Shown here piece by piece: positions 1 through 7,304 of a stretch of DNA of 44,006 bases. The DNA is taken from positions 1-44,006 of the forward strand of contig NZ_MDHA01000048.1 in NCBI RefSeq assembly GCF_001705665.1. The letters run 5' to 3'. Within the stretch, counting starts at the first letter, position 1. The number at the start of each line of letters is the position of its first letter. The notes beneath the pieces were generated by a model. The model was not told the origin of the DNA and did no database searches. It saw nothing but the letters and a program-made list of their open reading frames with translations. A program made the translations under genes and the position numbers. This stretch comes from Thioclava sp. SK-1. Its GTDB lineage: Bacteria; Pseudomonadota; Alphaproteobacteria; Rhodobacterales; Rhodobacteraceae.

Positions 1-94
1 CCAGATCATCCGCGACCTGACGACGCGAAAGCCCGCTGGTCAGCGCAATCCGCACCGCATCCTTGCGAAATTCATCCGTTCTGCCTGTGCCCAT
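1..94 (-). CDS. IS3-family transposase OrfA, N-terminal fragment
   Basis: Reading down from the ATG at 94, the 31 visible codons begin MGTGRTDEFRKDAV and continue with a helix-turn-helix stretch containing SGLSRRQVADDL. This is the N-terminus of the DNA-binding OrfA (HTH_Tnp_1 type) of IS3-family elements. A strong ribosome-binding site (AAAGGAG) lies 6 bases upstream of the ATG. The gene is cut by the window edge, not visibly by mutation. In the family OrfA is expressed alone as a regulator and, by -1 frameshifting, fused to the OrfB integrase; that region is not in view. Its orientation is the same as the IS at the right edge. Confidence 0.75.
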   Translation of the reverse strand, partial: MGTGRTDEFRKDAVRIALTSGLSRRQVADDL

Positions 95-206
95 GGTTTA
101 TCTCCTTTGCTGCACATTACGTCATCAAAGGAGCGGCACCAAACCGCGACAAGTCCAAGCGACAGCGTCGGTCCGATCAGCGTCATCAACGCCACGCGTC
201 GGTTCA
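1..206 (-). mobile_element. IS3-family insertion sequence, 5' end (runs off left edge)
   Basis: The minus strand carries the start of an IS3-type orfA. About 110 bp upstream of it, reading down from position 206, lies TGAACCGACGCGTGG, which begins with the TGAA end seen in many IS3-family elements. It matches 11 of the first 14 bases of the end of the IS at the other edge of the window (TGAATCGCCGCGGG, plus strand from 43490), so the two may be left and right inverted repeats of one IS type. The exact boundary at 206 is inferred from this match only; the rest of the element lies outside the window. Confidence 0.5.
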
Positions 207-401
207 ATTCGGTGCTGGCTGTCAGTTTGCCCCTACGTCTGATGGAAGGCGGCGGATGCAGTCTTCGGTGGCGATGGACAGCTATCAATCTAGGGCACAG
301 GACGGCACAGTATTAGCATCCGACTGGCGCTAACCAACATAAGTCAAAGCGTATCATTCGCGCGGGGCATGGGCCGGACGATGGATTTTGATCGCAACGC
401 T
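207..401. other. Intergenic segment without a recognisable gene
   Basis: Between the putative IS end and the LysR terminator I see no supported gene. Short reading frames here have no ribosome-binding site and resemble nothing I know. The sequence could be the old flank of the IS insertion. No target-site duplication can be assessed because the other end of the IS is outside the window. Confidence 0.4.
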
Positions 402-440
402 AAAAAGGGGCTGCGCCACAGATCATCCCCTGTGGCGCAG
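402..440 (-). terminator. Rho-independent terminator of the LysR gene, overlapping its stop codon
   Basis: On the minus strand a perfect 11-bp stem (CTGCGCCACAG at 430-440 pairing with CTGTGGCGCAG at 411-421) has an 8-nt loop and is followed, after CCCC, by a run of five T (plus-strand A at 402-406). The LysR stop codon TGA (423-425) lies in the loop, so half of the stem is coding sequence. Confidence 0.85.
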
Positions 441-1313
441 GTGGTCAATCAGCAGGCGAAATGCAGGGCTCATTTGTCGTCGGTTGGGATAATACAGGTG
501 ATAGCCTTCCCAGACCGGCCACCAGTCTTGCAAAACCGGCAGCAGCTGCCCCGCATTCAGATATGGCGCCGCCCGGTCATGGGGCATATAGGCAATGCCA
601 ATCCCATCCAAAGCAGAGGCCAGTCGTAGCGGTAGGTTGTTAAAGGTTGCAGGGCCATCCACACGCACGCGGGTTTCATCGCCATCCTTTTCCAGCTCCC
701 ATGCAAATAGCCCGTTATGGGTAGGTAAGCGAGTGTTGATGCAGCGATGTTCGGTCAGTGCTTCGGGTGTGTGCGGCATGCCGTGTTTTTGCGCATAGCT
801 GGGCGCAGCAACCATACACATAGTAATATCGGGACTGATACGCACTGCTATCATGTCCTTGGCCACCTGTTGCCCCAGCCGTACACCGGCATCAAAACCC
901 TCGGCCACAATGTCGATCAGCCCGCCATCCACCCCGATTTCCACCGCTATATCGGGATAGTCGTCCAAAAAAACGCCCAGTTTCGGTTGTAGAATGGCGA
1001 TGGCGGGATGTTCGCCCGCGCTGATGCGGATCGTGCCGCGCGGGGTTTGCCGGTCAGAATTCAGCGCGTCCAGCGCGTCTTCCATATCATCGAATTGTGG
1101 GCCCAGCCGTGACATCAGGCGCGCCCCTGCTTCGGTAGGAGACACGCTGCGTGTTGATCGGGTCAACAGCCGAACGCCCAAGTTTTCTTCAAGGTTTTTG
1201 ACGGTTTGCGATAATGCCGATTGCGACATTCCCAAATGAGCCGCCGCACGGGTAAAACTGCGGTGCCGTGCCACCACGGTAAAGGCGTAAAGTTCATTAA
1301 ACGTCCTGCGCAT
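423..1313 (-). CDS. LysR-family transcriptional regulator
   Basis: A 296-residue protein of normal LysR length. Residues 1-60 form the winged helix-turn-helix (FTRAAAHLGMSQSALSQTVK), and from about residue 90 to the end lies the periplasmic-binding-protein-like effector domain (GTIRISAGEHPAIAIL onward). The YFQ-like C-terminus (YYPNRRQMSPAFRLLIDHL) resembles the CrgA/AaeR-type LysR subgroup. The start at 1313 has AAAGGGC 8 bases upstream. It is divergent from the MFS exporter at 1454, with a 140-bp shared intergenic region, the usual arrangement for a LysR protein controlling its neighbour. The effector is unknown. Family assignment is firm; control of the exporter is inference. Confidence 0.9.
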   Translation of the reverse strand: MRRTFNELYAFTVVARHRSFTRAAAHLGMSQSALSQTVKNLEENLGVRLLTRSTRSVSPTEAGARLMSRLGPQFDDMEDALDALNSDRQTPRGTIRISAGEHPAIAILQPKLGVFLDDYPDIAVEIGVDGGLIDIVAEGFDAGVRLGQQVAKDMIAVRISPDITMCMVAAPSYAQKHGMPHTPEALTEHRCINTRLPTHNGLFAWELEKDGDETRVRVDGPATFNNLPLRLASALDGIGIAYMPHDRAAPYLNAGQLLPVLQDWWPVWEGYHLYYPNRRQMSPAFRLLIDHLRHRG

Positions 1314-1384
1314 ATATTATGCCCTTTTGCTTATGGTGGCATTCAACTTTATACACCTAATCGAATAAATAGGGGCGCTCTAGG

Positions 1385-1430
1385 TAAGGGACAAGCCCGG
1401 GCATGCCCCGGGGAAACCGCAATTCCCTTA
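1385..1430 (+). promoter_or_regulatory. Dyad in the leader of the MFS gene
   Basis: The LysR/MFS intergenic region contains 7-bp inverted arms TAAGGGA (1385-1391) and TCCCTTA (1424-1430) enclosing GC-rich dyads around CCCGGG and CCCCGGGG. It ends about 24 bp before the MFS start. It could be a LysR-bound region or a structured mRNA leader. I could not pick out a clear T-N11-A LysR box here, so this is weak. Confidence 0.3.
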
Positions 1431-1453
1431 GGGGACGCTATACGGGACCACCT

Positions 1454-2836
1454 ATGACACAGGCTTCCTCTACGCACATCAAGGCTGTGCTCGCATTAAT
1501 CGTACTTAGCTATGCGATGATCGTGCTTGATATTTCTATCGTATTGACGGCCCTTCCACGGCTGCAGACGGATCTTGGCTTCACTGATGCGGGGCTGTCC
1601 TGGGTGTCCTCCATCTACACCTTGTTCTTTGGAGGGTTCTTACTATTGGGGGGGAAGCTGGGCGACCTGTTTGGTCGCCGCCGCATGTATGTGATCGGCC
1701 TTGGCATCTTTGCACTTGCGTCGCTGGCCATTGGGCTGGCGCAAAGTGCGGGATTTATCGTGGCGGCGCGGGCGGTTCAGGGCCTGGGCGCGGCCATTCT
1801 TGCGCCCTCTACGCTGGCGCTGCTGCAAGTGACTTTCGCGGCGGGCGAACAGCGGAACCGGGCTGTTGCGTTGTATTCGGCGGCTGCGGGTGTCTCGGCC
1901 AGTTTTGGTATGGTGCTGGGGGGGCTACTGGCTGATTTCGTATCGTGGCGCGCGGGGTTCTTTTTGAACCTGCCGGTCAGCCTTGGGTTGTTGGTTGTGG
2001 CGCTGCGTTTCGTACAGGAAACGCCAACGTTTCAGGGCAAGATTGATCTGGGCGGTGCGGTTTTATCGACCCTGGGCCTGGGCGGTTTGGTTTTTGCCGC
2101 TGTCCATGCGGCAGAAACGGGCTGGGGCAATTGGGGCTCTATTGGGGTGCTGGCCGTCGGTGCGGTCCTTCTGGCAGCGTTCTTGATGGTTGAAGCACGG
2201 GTGCGAGAGCCGCTTCTGCCCCTCCGGCTTTTGACACATGCCGAACGCAGTGGCGCCTATGGTGCGCGCGTTTTGTTCCTTGGGGCCAATGTCGCCTTCT
2301 ACTTTTTCGTCGCGCAATACATGCAAGAGGTTCTGGGCCTGTCGGCGGCGATGACCGGGCTTGCGTTCTTACCGGCCACTTTTGTGAATTTTTTGGCTGC
2401 GATGAATGTCACCCGGATGATGGGGCGTGTGGGGCGTGGACGGGTTCTGCTGCTTAGCCTTGTGACCTGCGGTGTCGGGCTTGCATGGCTGTCACTGCTG
2501 GGAACCGATAGCAACCTTTGGACCGATATCATGTTGCCGATGATTTTTGTTGGTTTTGGGCAAGGGGCCGCTATGGCACCATTGACCTCTGCTGGTATCA
2601 CCGATGTTGAGCCGCGCGATGTTGGGGCGGCATCTGGCACGGTGAATGTGGCACATCAGATGGGGTCTTCATTGGGTCTGGCCCTTTTGGTGGCACTGGC
2701 CACGTTGACATCGGCCTCTGGCAGTTCCGCTGCCGCAATTGCCGAACGCACATCGCATGCGCTTATGGGGGGCGCGGTTCTGGTGTTTGCTGCGCTTGTG
2801 ATTTCCAAACTCTTTATCCTGCGGCGACAGCCCTAA
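1454..2836 (+). CDS. MFS multidrug efflux transporter, DHA2 (EmrB/QacA-like) family
   Basis: 460 residues from the ATG at 1454; an upstream in-frame ATG at 1403 would add a hydrophilic tail with no homology-like features, so the shorter start is preferred. The first transmembrane helix holds LDISIVLTALPRLQ, the DHA2 motif D1-like segment, and residues around 60-75 carry motif A (GGKLGDLFGRRRMY). Motif C-like glycine-rich helix 5 (ASFGMVLGGLLADFVSWR) marks proton antiporters. About 14 hydrophobic helices are visible, which fits DHA2 rather than 12-helix DHA1. The likely role is proton-driven export of a small toxic molecule across the inner membrane; no membrane-fusion partner is adjacent. The divergent LysR gene is its probable regulator. 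Confidence 0.85.
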   Translation: MTQASSTHIKAVLALIVLSYAMIVLDISIVLTALPRLQTDLGFTDAGLSWVSSIYTLFFGGFLLLGGKLGDLFGRRRMYVIGLGIFALASLAIGLAQSAGFIVAARAVQGLGAAILAPSTLALLQVTFAAGEQRNRAVALYSAAAGVSASFGMVLGGLLADFVSWRAGFFLNLPVSLGLLVVALRFVQETPTFQGKIDLGGAVLSTLGLGGLVFAAVHAAETGWGNWGSIGVLAVGAVLLAAFLMVEARVREPLLPLRLLTHAERSGAYGARVLFLGANVAFYFFVAQYMQEVLGLSAAMTGLAFLPATFVNFLAAMNVTRMMGRVGRGRVLLLSLVTCGVGLAWLSLLGTDSNLWTDIMLPMIFVGFGQGAAMAPLTSAGITDVEPRDVGAASGTVNVAHQMGSSLGLALLVALATLTSASGSSAAAIAERTSHALMGGAVLVFAALVISKLFILRRQP

Positions 2837-2988
2837 GCCAGTATTGGCAGAGCAGATTTATCGGCCCTGCTTATGCGGTTTATCCCATTTATGCGGGTAA
2901 TCGACAGGCGGGGGGTGCCCCATTTTGGACCTGCATACATAATTCTCGGGGCGACTTGGTCTGAGAACAACGACACCAAGGGATGTTT

Positions 2989-3459
2989 ATGATGAACAAG
3001 GTAACGACGACCCTTTCTGCCGGCCTCGGGCTTGCTGGAATATGCGCCATTGCTGCATGGGCAGAGCCAAATCAAGTCCGCTATCCGACACAAGACATGT
3101 TGGGCGGTTTGGTCCATTATACCACGGTCCGGCGCGGAGATGTGACAGAGTTCATGTATACCTCTGCTCAGGCGTTGGCCGCATTGAAGGCAGGCGAAGA
3201 GATCCCTGACGGCACGCAGGTGATCTTGCAAGATTGGCGCGAAGGAGAGGTCTATCGCCTGTTCGTGATGGAAAAAGGTGACGGTTTTGGCGATGCCTAT
3301 ACCGACGGCACGCGTACTGGCGATTGGCAGTTTCAGTGGTATTGGCCCACGGGTCAGATCAACACAGATGAAAACACGGCGCGCTGCCGATCCTGCCATA
3401 TGTCGCGCGAAAGCCGCAGCTATCTGTATACCTATAATGACGCGCGCAGATTTGAATGA
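2989..3459 (+). CDS. Cytochrome P460-like periplasmic heme protein
   Basis: About 156 residues. An N-terminal signal peptide ([25 protein letters not shown]) is followed by a small domain ending in the c-type heme motif CRSCH and then YLYTYND, the typical C-terminal layout of the cytochrome P460 family. An ATG at 2983 is also in frame, but the AAGGG Shine-Dalgarno touches it; 2989 or 2992 have proper spacing. P460 proteins covalently bind heme and, in ammonia oxidisers, oxidise hydroxylamine; many homologues in heterotrophs have no known substrate. The stop codon overlaps the start of the membrane cytochrome downstream by 4 bp (ATGA), so the two are translationally coupled and probably work together. 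The substrate here is unknown. Confidence 0.75.
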   Translation: MMNKVTTTLSAGLGLAGICAIAAWAEPNQVRYPTQDMLGGLVHYTTVRRGDVTEFMYTSAQALAALKAGEEIPDGTQVILQDWREGEVYRLFVMEKGDGFGDAYTDGTRTGDWQFQWYWPTGQINTDENTARCRSCHMSRESRSYLYTYNDARRFE

Positions 3460-4148
3460 TGGTGCTGCGCTGGACCCGCCCTTGGCCGCGCCTGATCGTG
3501 GACGGTGCGATGGTGATGTGTTTGATGTTGGCCTTTGCCTATTGGTGGTTGGGCAATGCTGTGCATGAGGCGACGGGCACAGTCTTCTTGATCATCGTGT
3601 TGCGCCATGTGGGCAATAATCTGTTTTGGTGGAAAGGGCTGCGCTGTGGCGGCATGACGGTCCAGCGAGCGTTCAATTTGATCGTTGGTATGGGCCTTAC
3701 GGTGACGATTGCGCTGTTGTTAATCACCAGCATCGGCGTCTCGCGCGTATTGGCCCAGTGGCTGCCGATGCCGCGCTTTTTCATTTTGCAAGAAGTTCAC
3801 TGGTTCGCGGCCTATTGGGTGATCGCCTTGGCGGCGCTGCATCTGGGGGTGAACTGGGTCCGGATCTTCGCGTTATTGCGGATGGTGGCCGGGCGTGGTG
3901 TGCCGCGATGGGGTGTGCCGGTGCTGTGGTTGATGGGTATGGCGGCCGCAATTCAGGGCATATTCAGCGGCACGATCCTTGGCTTTTGGCCTCGGTTGCG
4001 CTTCAGCTATGCGCTGTCGATGTGGGATTTCAACGCGTCTGTTTTGCCGTTCTTTGCGCATTGGGGGGCGACGCTGATGACAATTGCGATGGCGGCGCAT
4101 CTGGCGGTGTTGATGACAACGCGCTTGTTGCGCAGGCGCGTGGGCTGA
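3456..4148 (+). CDS. Membrane b-type cytochrome (DUF4405-like, four-helix heme protein)
   Basis: 230 residues, strongly hydrophobic, with about five or six transmembrane helices. Histidines are placed in two H-x13-H pairs within the first four helices: H37/H51 and H115/H129. This is the bis-histidine spacing of four-helix diheme cytochromes b, as in the cytochrome b561 / DUF4405 families. Further histidines (FAHWGA, AAHLAV) lie in the last helices. It starts inside the stop of the P460-like gene (ATGA overlap). A likely role is passing electrons between the periplasmic P460-like protein and the quinone pool. The direction of flow and the substrate are unknown. Family call is moderate; heme binding is inferred from the histidine pattern. 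Confidence 0.65.
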   Translation: MMVLRWTRPWPRLIVDGAMVMCLMLAFAYWWLGNAVHEATGTVFLIIVLRHVGNNLFWWKGLRCGGMTVQRAFNLIVGMGLTVTIALLLITSIGVSRVLAQWLPMPRFFILQEVHWFAAYWVIALAALHLGVNWVRIFALLRMVAGRGVPRWGVPVLWLMGMAAAIQGIFSGTILGFWPRLRFSYALSMWDFNASVLPFFAHWGATLMTIAMAAHLAVLMTTRLLRRRVG

Positions 4149-4286
4149 TTTTCGGGTCCAACATCGGCGGCGGTGACTTTGGTGGTTGGCCATCGATTCA
4201 CACGGTCGGATACGGCAGCGGATTGAACATGCGGTGTAACGGATGCAGGTTACCCTGGACGGTAGAGGATACCGAAGGGAGACGAT

Positions 4287-5201
4287 GTGGACCGTTGGAC
4301 AGAATTTCAGGTCTTTGTGAAGATTGCCGATGAACGCAGCATGACCCGCGCGGCGGAGGCATTGAATACGTCTGTGTCTGGCGTCAGCCGGCACCTAAGC
4401 AATCTGGAAGCGCGCCTGGGCACACGGCTTATTCAGCGCTCTACCCGGCAGCTGAGCCTGACAGATGAGGGGGAGCGGCTGTATCGCGACGCCCGCGACC
4501 TGCTGGCTACGTGGGAGGAGGCCGAGGCCAATATCGCGATGGGCTCACATGTGCCTACGGGGCGCTTGCGTATCGGTGCGTCCTTGTCCTTTTCGCTTTT
4601 GCATTTGATGCCGGCGGTGAAAGCCTTCCGCGAACTTTATCCGTCGCTGTCGGTCGAGATTGTTTCGTCGAACCGCTATTATGATCTGATTGAGAACGGT
4701 CTTGACCTTGCCATTCGCCTAAGACGGGTAGAGGCAGACAGCTCTATCACCATTCGCAGGCTCGCAGAAACGCGGCGGCTGCTGGCCGCGTCGCCGGATT
4801 ATATTGCGCGTCGCGGCATGGTCCAACACCCGTCACAGCTGCAAGACCATGACCTGATTTTATATTCCCTTGCGGATAACTGGAATGAATTCAACTTTCG
4901 TCGCGCAGATGAGCAAATCAAGGTCGAGGTTGACGGCGGCATTGTGGCCAATGATGGGCAGCTGATTTGCGCGGCGGCACGTGACGGGCTGGGGATCTTG
5001 GCGCAGCCCACCTATATCATTCAGGCTGATCTGGACGCTGGGCGTTTGGTGCGCGTGCTGGACGATTGGGATCTGCCCCGACTAACGATGAATATCGCCT
5101 ATCCCAGCAAGTATTTCATGCCCTTACGCACAAGGCTGTTCATCGACTTCTTGGTCGAGACCTTTCAGCACAATAACTTTGAAGCGCTTTGGACGCGGTA
5201 G
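4287..5201 (+). CDS. LysR-family transcriptional regulator
   Basis: 304 residues starting at a GTG (4287) with GAAGGGA 6 bases upstream. The N-terminal winged helix (residues about 5-60, AEALNTSVSGVSRHLSNLEARLGTRLIQRSTRQLSLT) and a C-terminal effector domain are typical of the CrgA-like LysR subgroup. It lies directly upstream of, and in the same direction as, the CUT2 ABC / hydroxyquinol cluster, with a T-N11-A dyad between them at 5208-5220. Same-strand placement is less diagnostic than a divergent one, so control of the cluster is a reasonable inference rather than an observation. No terminator is visible after it. Confidence 0.88.
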   Translation: MDRWTEFQVFVKIADERSMTRAAEALNTSVSGVSRHLSNLEARLGTRLIQRSTRQLSLTDEGERLYRDARDLLATWEEAEANIAMGSHVPTGRLRIGASLSFSLLHLMPAVKAFRELYPSLSVEIVSSNRYYDLIENGLDLAIRLRRVEADSSITIRRLAETRRLLAASPDYIARRGMVQHPSQLQDHDLILYSLADNWNEFNFRRADEQIKVEVDGGIVANDGQLICAAARDGLGILAQPTYIIQADLDAGRLVRVLDDWDLPRLTMNIAYPSKYFMPLRTRLFIDFLVETFQHNNFEALWTR

Positions 5202-5206
5202 GCTTT

Positions 5207-5221
5207 TTGCAGATTTTGCAA
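5207..5221. promoter_or_regulatory. LysR-type T-N11-A dyad upstream of the ABC / hydroxyquinol cluster
   Basis: TTGCA (5207-5211) and TGCAA (5217-5221) form a perfect dyad with a 5-nt spacer; its core, T at 5208 to A at 5220, fits the T-N11-A rule for LysR binding. It begins 5 bp after the LysR stop codon and about 140 bp before the binding-protein start, in an AT-rich stretch suited to a promoter. This is a candidate site only. Confidence 0.45.
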
Positions 5222-5362
5222 TAAAGTTTCCCAAAATTGTCTGTTTATCCCGTAATTCGTGAATGTTAATCAGTCTCTGCTTGGTGCGGTCATCGGCGTG
5301 ATCTGGGAGGGTCAGCCCGTGTAGTGCCAGCATCGGGACATAGCATCAGGGAGGAGAAACTG

Positions 5363-6430
5363 ATGATGAGGCATTTCGCGACGGCGCTTTTGGCGACCAC
5401 AACATTGGCGACCACAGTTCAGGCACAAGACAGCAGCAAAGTGTTCTTTTTGCTGCCCAATACCACCACGATCCGGTTTGAAAGCCGCGACGCGCCATTT
5501 TTCGTGGAAGCGCTGCAGCAAAAGCTGCCCGGCGCCAATGTGACCGTGCAAAACGCACAGGGTGATCCGCAGCAACAGCAACGCCAGATCGAAGATGCGA
5601 TTGCGCAAGGCGCGGATCTGATCTTGCTGACTTCGGCAGATGCAAACCTTGTTGCCGGTGGCCTGGCCGCAGCGGAAATCGACGGAATTCCGGTCGTTCT
5701 GTATGATCACGATGCGATTGGCGGCAAGGCCGAGGCGCATGTTGTGTTTGACTCACTTGCCGTAGGGCAAGCACAGGGCAGCCGCGCCGCAGAGCTGATT
5801 GATGCGATGGACAAGGCGCCCGTGAAACTCGCCCGGGTGAAGGGCAACCAGGGCGAATTTGGCACCGGGCAATATGAAAAGGGCCAAGATGAATATCTGC
5901 AGCCCTTGATCGACAGCGGTAAGGTTGAGATCGTCTGTGAACAATATACCCAAAATTGGGATCCGACGCTGGCGCAGGCCTTTGCCGAAGACTGCCTGAC
6001 GCGAACCGGTGGCGATGTGGATATTTTCCTGGGAATGAATGACGGCACCACCGGCGGTTCGGTCGCGGCCCTGATTAGCCAAGGCTATGCACCGGGTGAG
6101 AAAATCGTCACCGGGGGGCAAGATGCCACGGTGGAAGCACTGCGCTATATCGCACAGGGATGGCAGGACAATTCTGTGCTGAAGGATTTGCGGCTGGAAG
6201 CCAATGCTGCGGCGGATGTTGCCGCCTCGATCCTGGCTGGAAACGGCGTGCCACAAGACATGATCAATGGCCGCGTCAACAATGAATATATGGATGTTCC
6301 GGCCGTCTTCTTGCCTGTGAACAATATCACCCAGAACAATCTGGGAGATGCGGTCACTGCCGGCGTCTGGACCTGGGATGAAATTTGCCAAGGCGTTGAA
6401 GATACCGAAATTTGCCAGTCAAATCAGTAA
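5363..6430 (+). CDS. CUT2-family ABC transporter substrate-binding protein (sugar/cyclitol)
   Basis: 355 residues from the ATG at 5363, chosen because GGGAGGAG lies just upstream and because it begins a signal peptide (MMRHFATALLATTTLATTVQA, cleavage near AQA). The mature part is a type I periplasmic binding protein (RbsB/XylF/FrcB-like): a DGIPVVLYDHD hinge strand, GMNDGTTGGSVAAL and TGGQDATVEAL, as in ribose, fructose and inositol binding proteins. It captures a monosaccharide or cyclitol in the periplasm for the ATPase and permease that follow. Because the downstream genes include inositol-type dehydrogenases, a cyclitol or deoxy-cyclitol is a better guess than ribose. A stem-loop follows the gene (6442-6463). 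Confidence 0.88.
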   Translation: MMRHFATALLATTTLATTVQAQDSSKVFFLLPNTTTIRFESRDAPFFVEALQQKLPGANVTVQNAQGDPQQQQRQIEDAIAQGADLILLTSADANLVAGGLAAAEIDGIPVVLYDHDAIGGKAEAHVVFDSLAVGQAQGSRAAELIDAMDKAPVKLARVKGNQGEFGTGQYEKGQDEYLQPLIDSGKVEIVCEQYTQNWDPTLAQAFAEDCLTRTGGDVDIFLGMNDGTTGGSVAALISQGYAPGEKIVTGGQDATVEALRYIAQGWQDNSVLKDLRLEANAAADVAASILAGNGVPQDMINGRVNNEYMDVPAVFLPVNNITQNNLGDAVTAGVWTWDEICQGVEDTEICQSNQ

Positions 6431-6441
6431 CACGCTGCTGC

Positions 6442-6463
6442 GGGGCGGCGTAATGGTCGCCCC
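6442..6463 (+). terminator. Stem-loop after the binding-protein gene
   Basis: GGGGCG (6442-6447) and CGCCCC (6458-6463) form a short perfect stem with a 10-nt loop in the 58-bp gap before the ATPase gene. There is no U tract, so it is more likely an mRNA 3'-end stabiliser than a terminator. Confidence 0.5.
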
Positions 6464-6488
6464 ATCACTTCCAAGGGAGGAAATTGAG

Positions 6489-7277
6489 ATGACGGACGCG
6501 ACACCGGGTCGGTCAGCTACACCGCTGATCTCGATGCGCAATATTCACAAGCGGTTCGGTTCTTTGCACGCATTGCGGGGTGCATCGCTGGATGTGCACG
6601 CGGGCGAGGTCGTGGCGCTGGTTGGGGACAACGGCGCGGGTAAATCCACCATGGTCAAGGTCATGGCAGGCGTGCATATGGCCACCTCGGGCGAGTATGA
6701 ATTTGAAGGCAAGCCGGTTACGATCAATTCGCCCACCGATGCGCAAAAACTGGGTATTCAGACAGTGTATCAAGACCTTGCGCTCTGCGCTAATCTTGAC
6801 GCGGTGCAGAACCTTTTTCTTGGTCGTGAATTGACCGGATCGGGCCTGTTTGGCCGCCGTCTTCGCCGTGCGGAAAGCGAAGTCAAAGCGCGTGAGGTGC
6901 TTGGCCGGATGCGTCTGGGCAATCTGTCGCTGACCCGCCCGGTGGGCGCAATGTCAGGCGGGCAACGCCAAAACATCGCCATTGCCCGGTCGATCCTTTG
7001 GACACCCAAGGTCGTGATCCTTGATGAGCCCACCGCCGCGCTTAGCCATTCCGCGGCCGAGCAGGTCGGCACATTGATCCGCACCCTTGCCGATCAGGGT
7101 CTGGGCATCGTCGTGGTCAGCCACGACATTCATAATTTCGTCGTCAACGCCACCGACCGGATCGAGGTCATGCGGCTGGGGGCAAATGCCGCCAGCTTCA
7201 AATCCAGCGAAGTGACCGGCGAGCAGGTCGTGAACGCCATGGTTGGCGGGAACGAAGGCGTCAATCTCGCGGGCTGA
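6489..7277 (+). CDS. CUT2-family ABC transporter ATP-binding protein, single ATPase domain
   Basis: 262 residues from the ATG at 6489, which has AAGGGAGG upstream; longer in-frame starts inside the previous gene are not credible. One complete ATPase domain is present: Walker A GDNGAGKST (residues about 46-54), signature MSGGQ (155-159), Walker B VVILDEPTAAL (175-185) and the switch histidine in VSHD (about 212). Most CUT2 ATPases (RbsA, XylG) are two fused ATPase domains of about 500 residues; this one has a single domain like FrcA, so it must act as a homodimer. It powers import of the ligand carried by the 5363 protein. The permease begins 27 bp downstream. Confidence 0.9.
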   Translation: MTDATPGRSATPLISMRNIHKRFGSLHALRGASLDVHAGEVVALVGDNGAGKSTMVKVMAGVHMATSGEYEFEGKPVTINSPTDAQKLGIQTVYQDLALCANLDAVQNLFLGRELTGSGLFGRRLRRAESEVKAREVLGRMRLGNLSLTRPVGAMSGGQRQNIAIARSILWTPKVVILDEPTAALSHSAAEQVGTLIRTLADQGLGIVVVSHDIHNFVVNATDRIEVMRLGANAASFKSSEVTGEQVVNAMVGGNEGVNLAG

Positions 7278-7304
7278 CCGCATCAGATATTCAAAGGAAC
7301 CCTC

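Noticed and set aside
2833-3399. Open frame of 188 codons on the minus strand
   Set aside because: Antisense to the P460-like gene, which has a signal peptide, heme motif and coupled neighbour.
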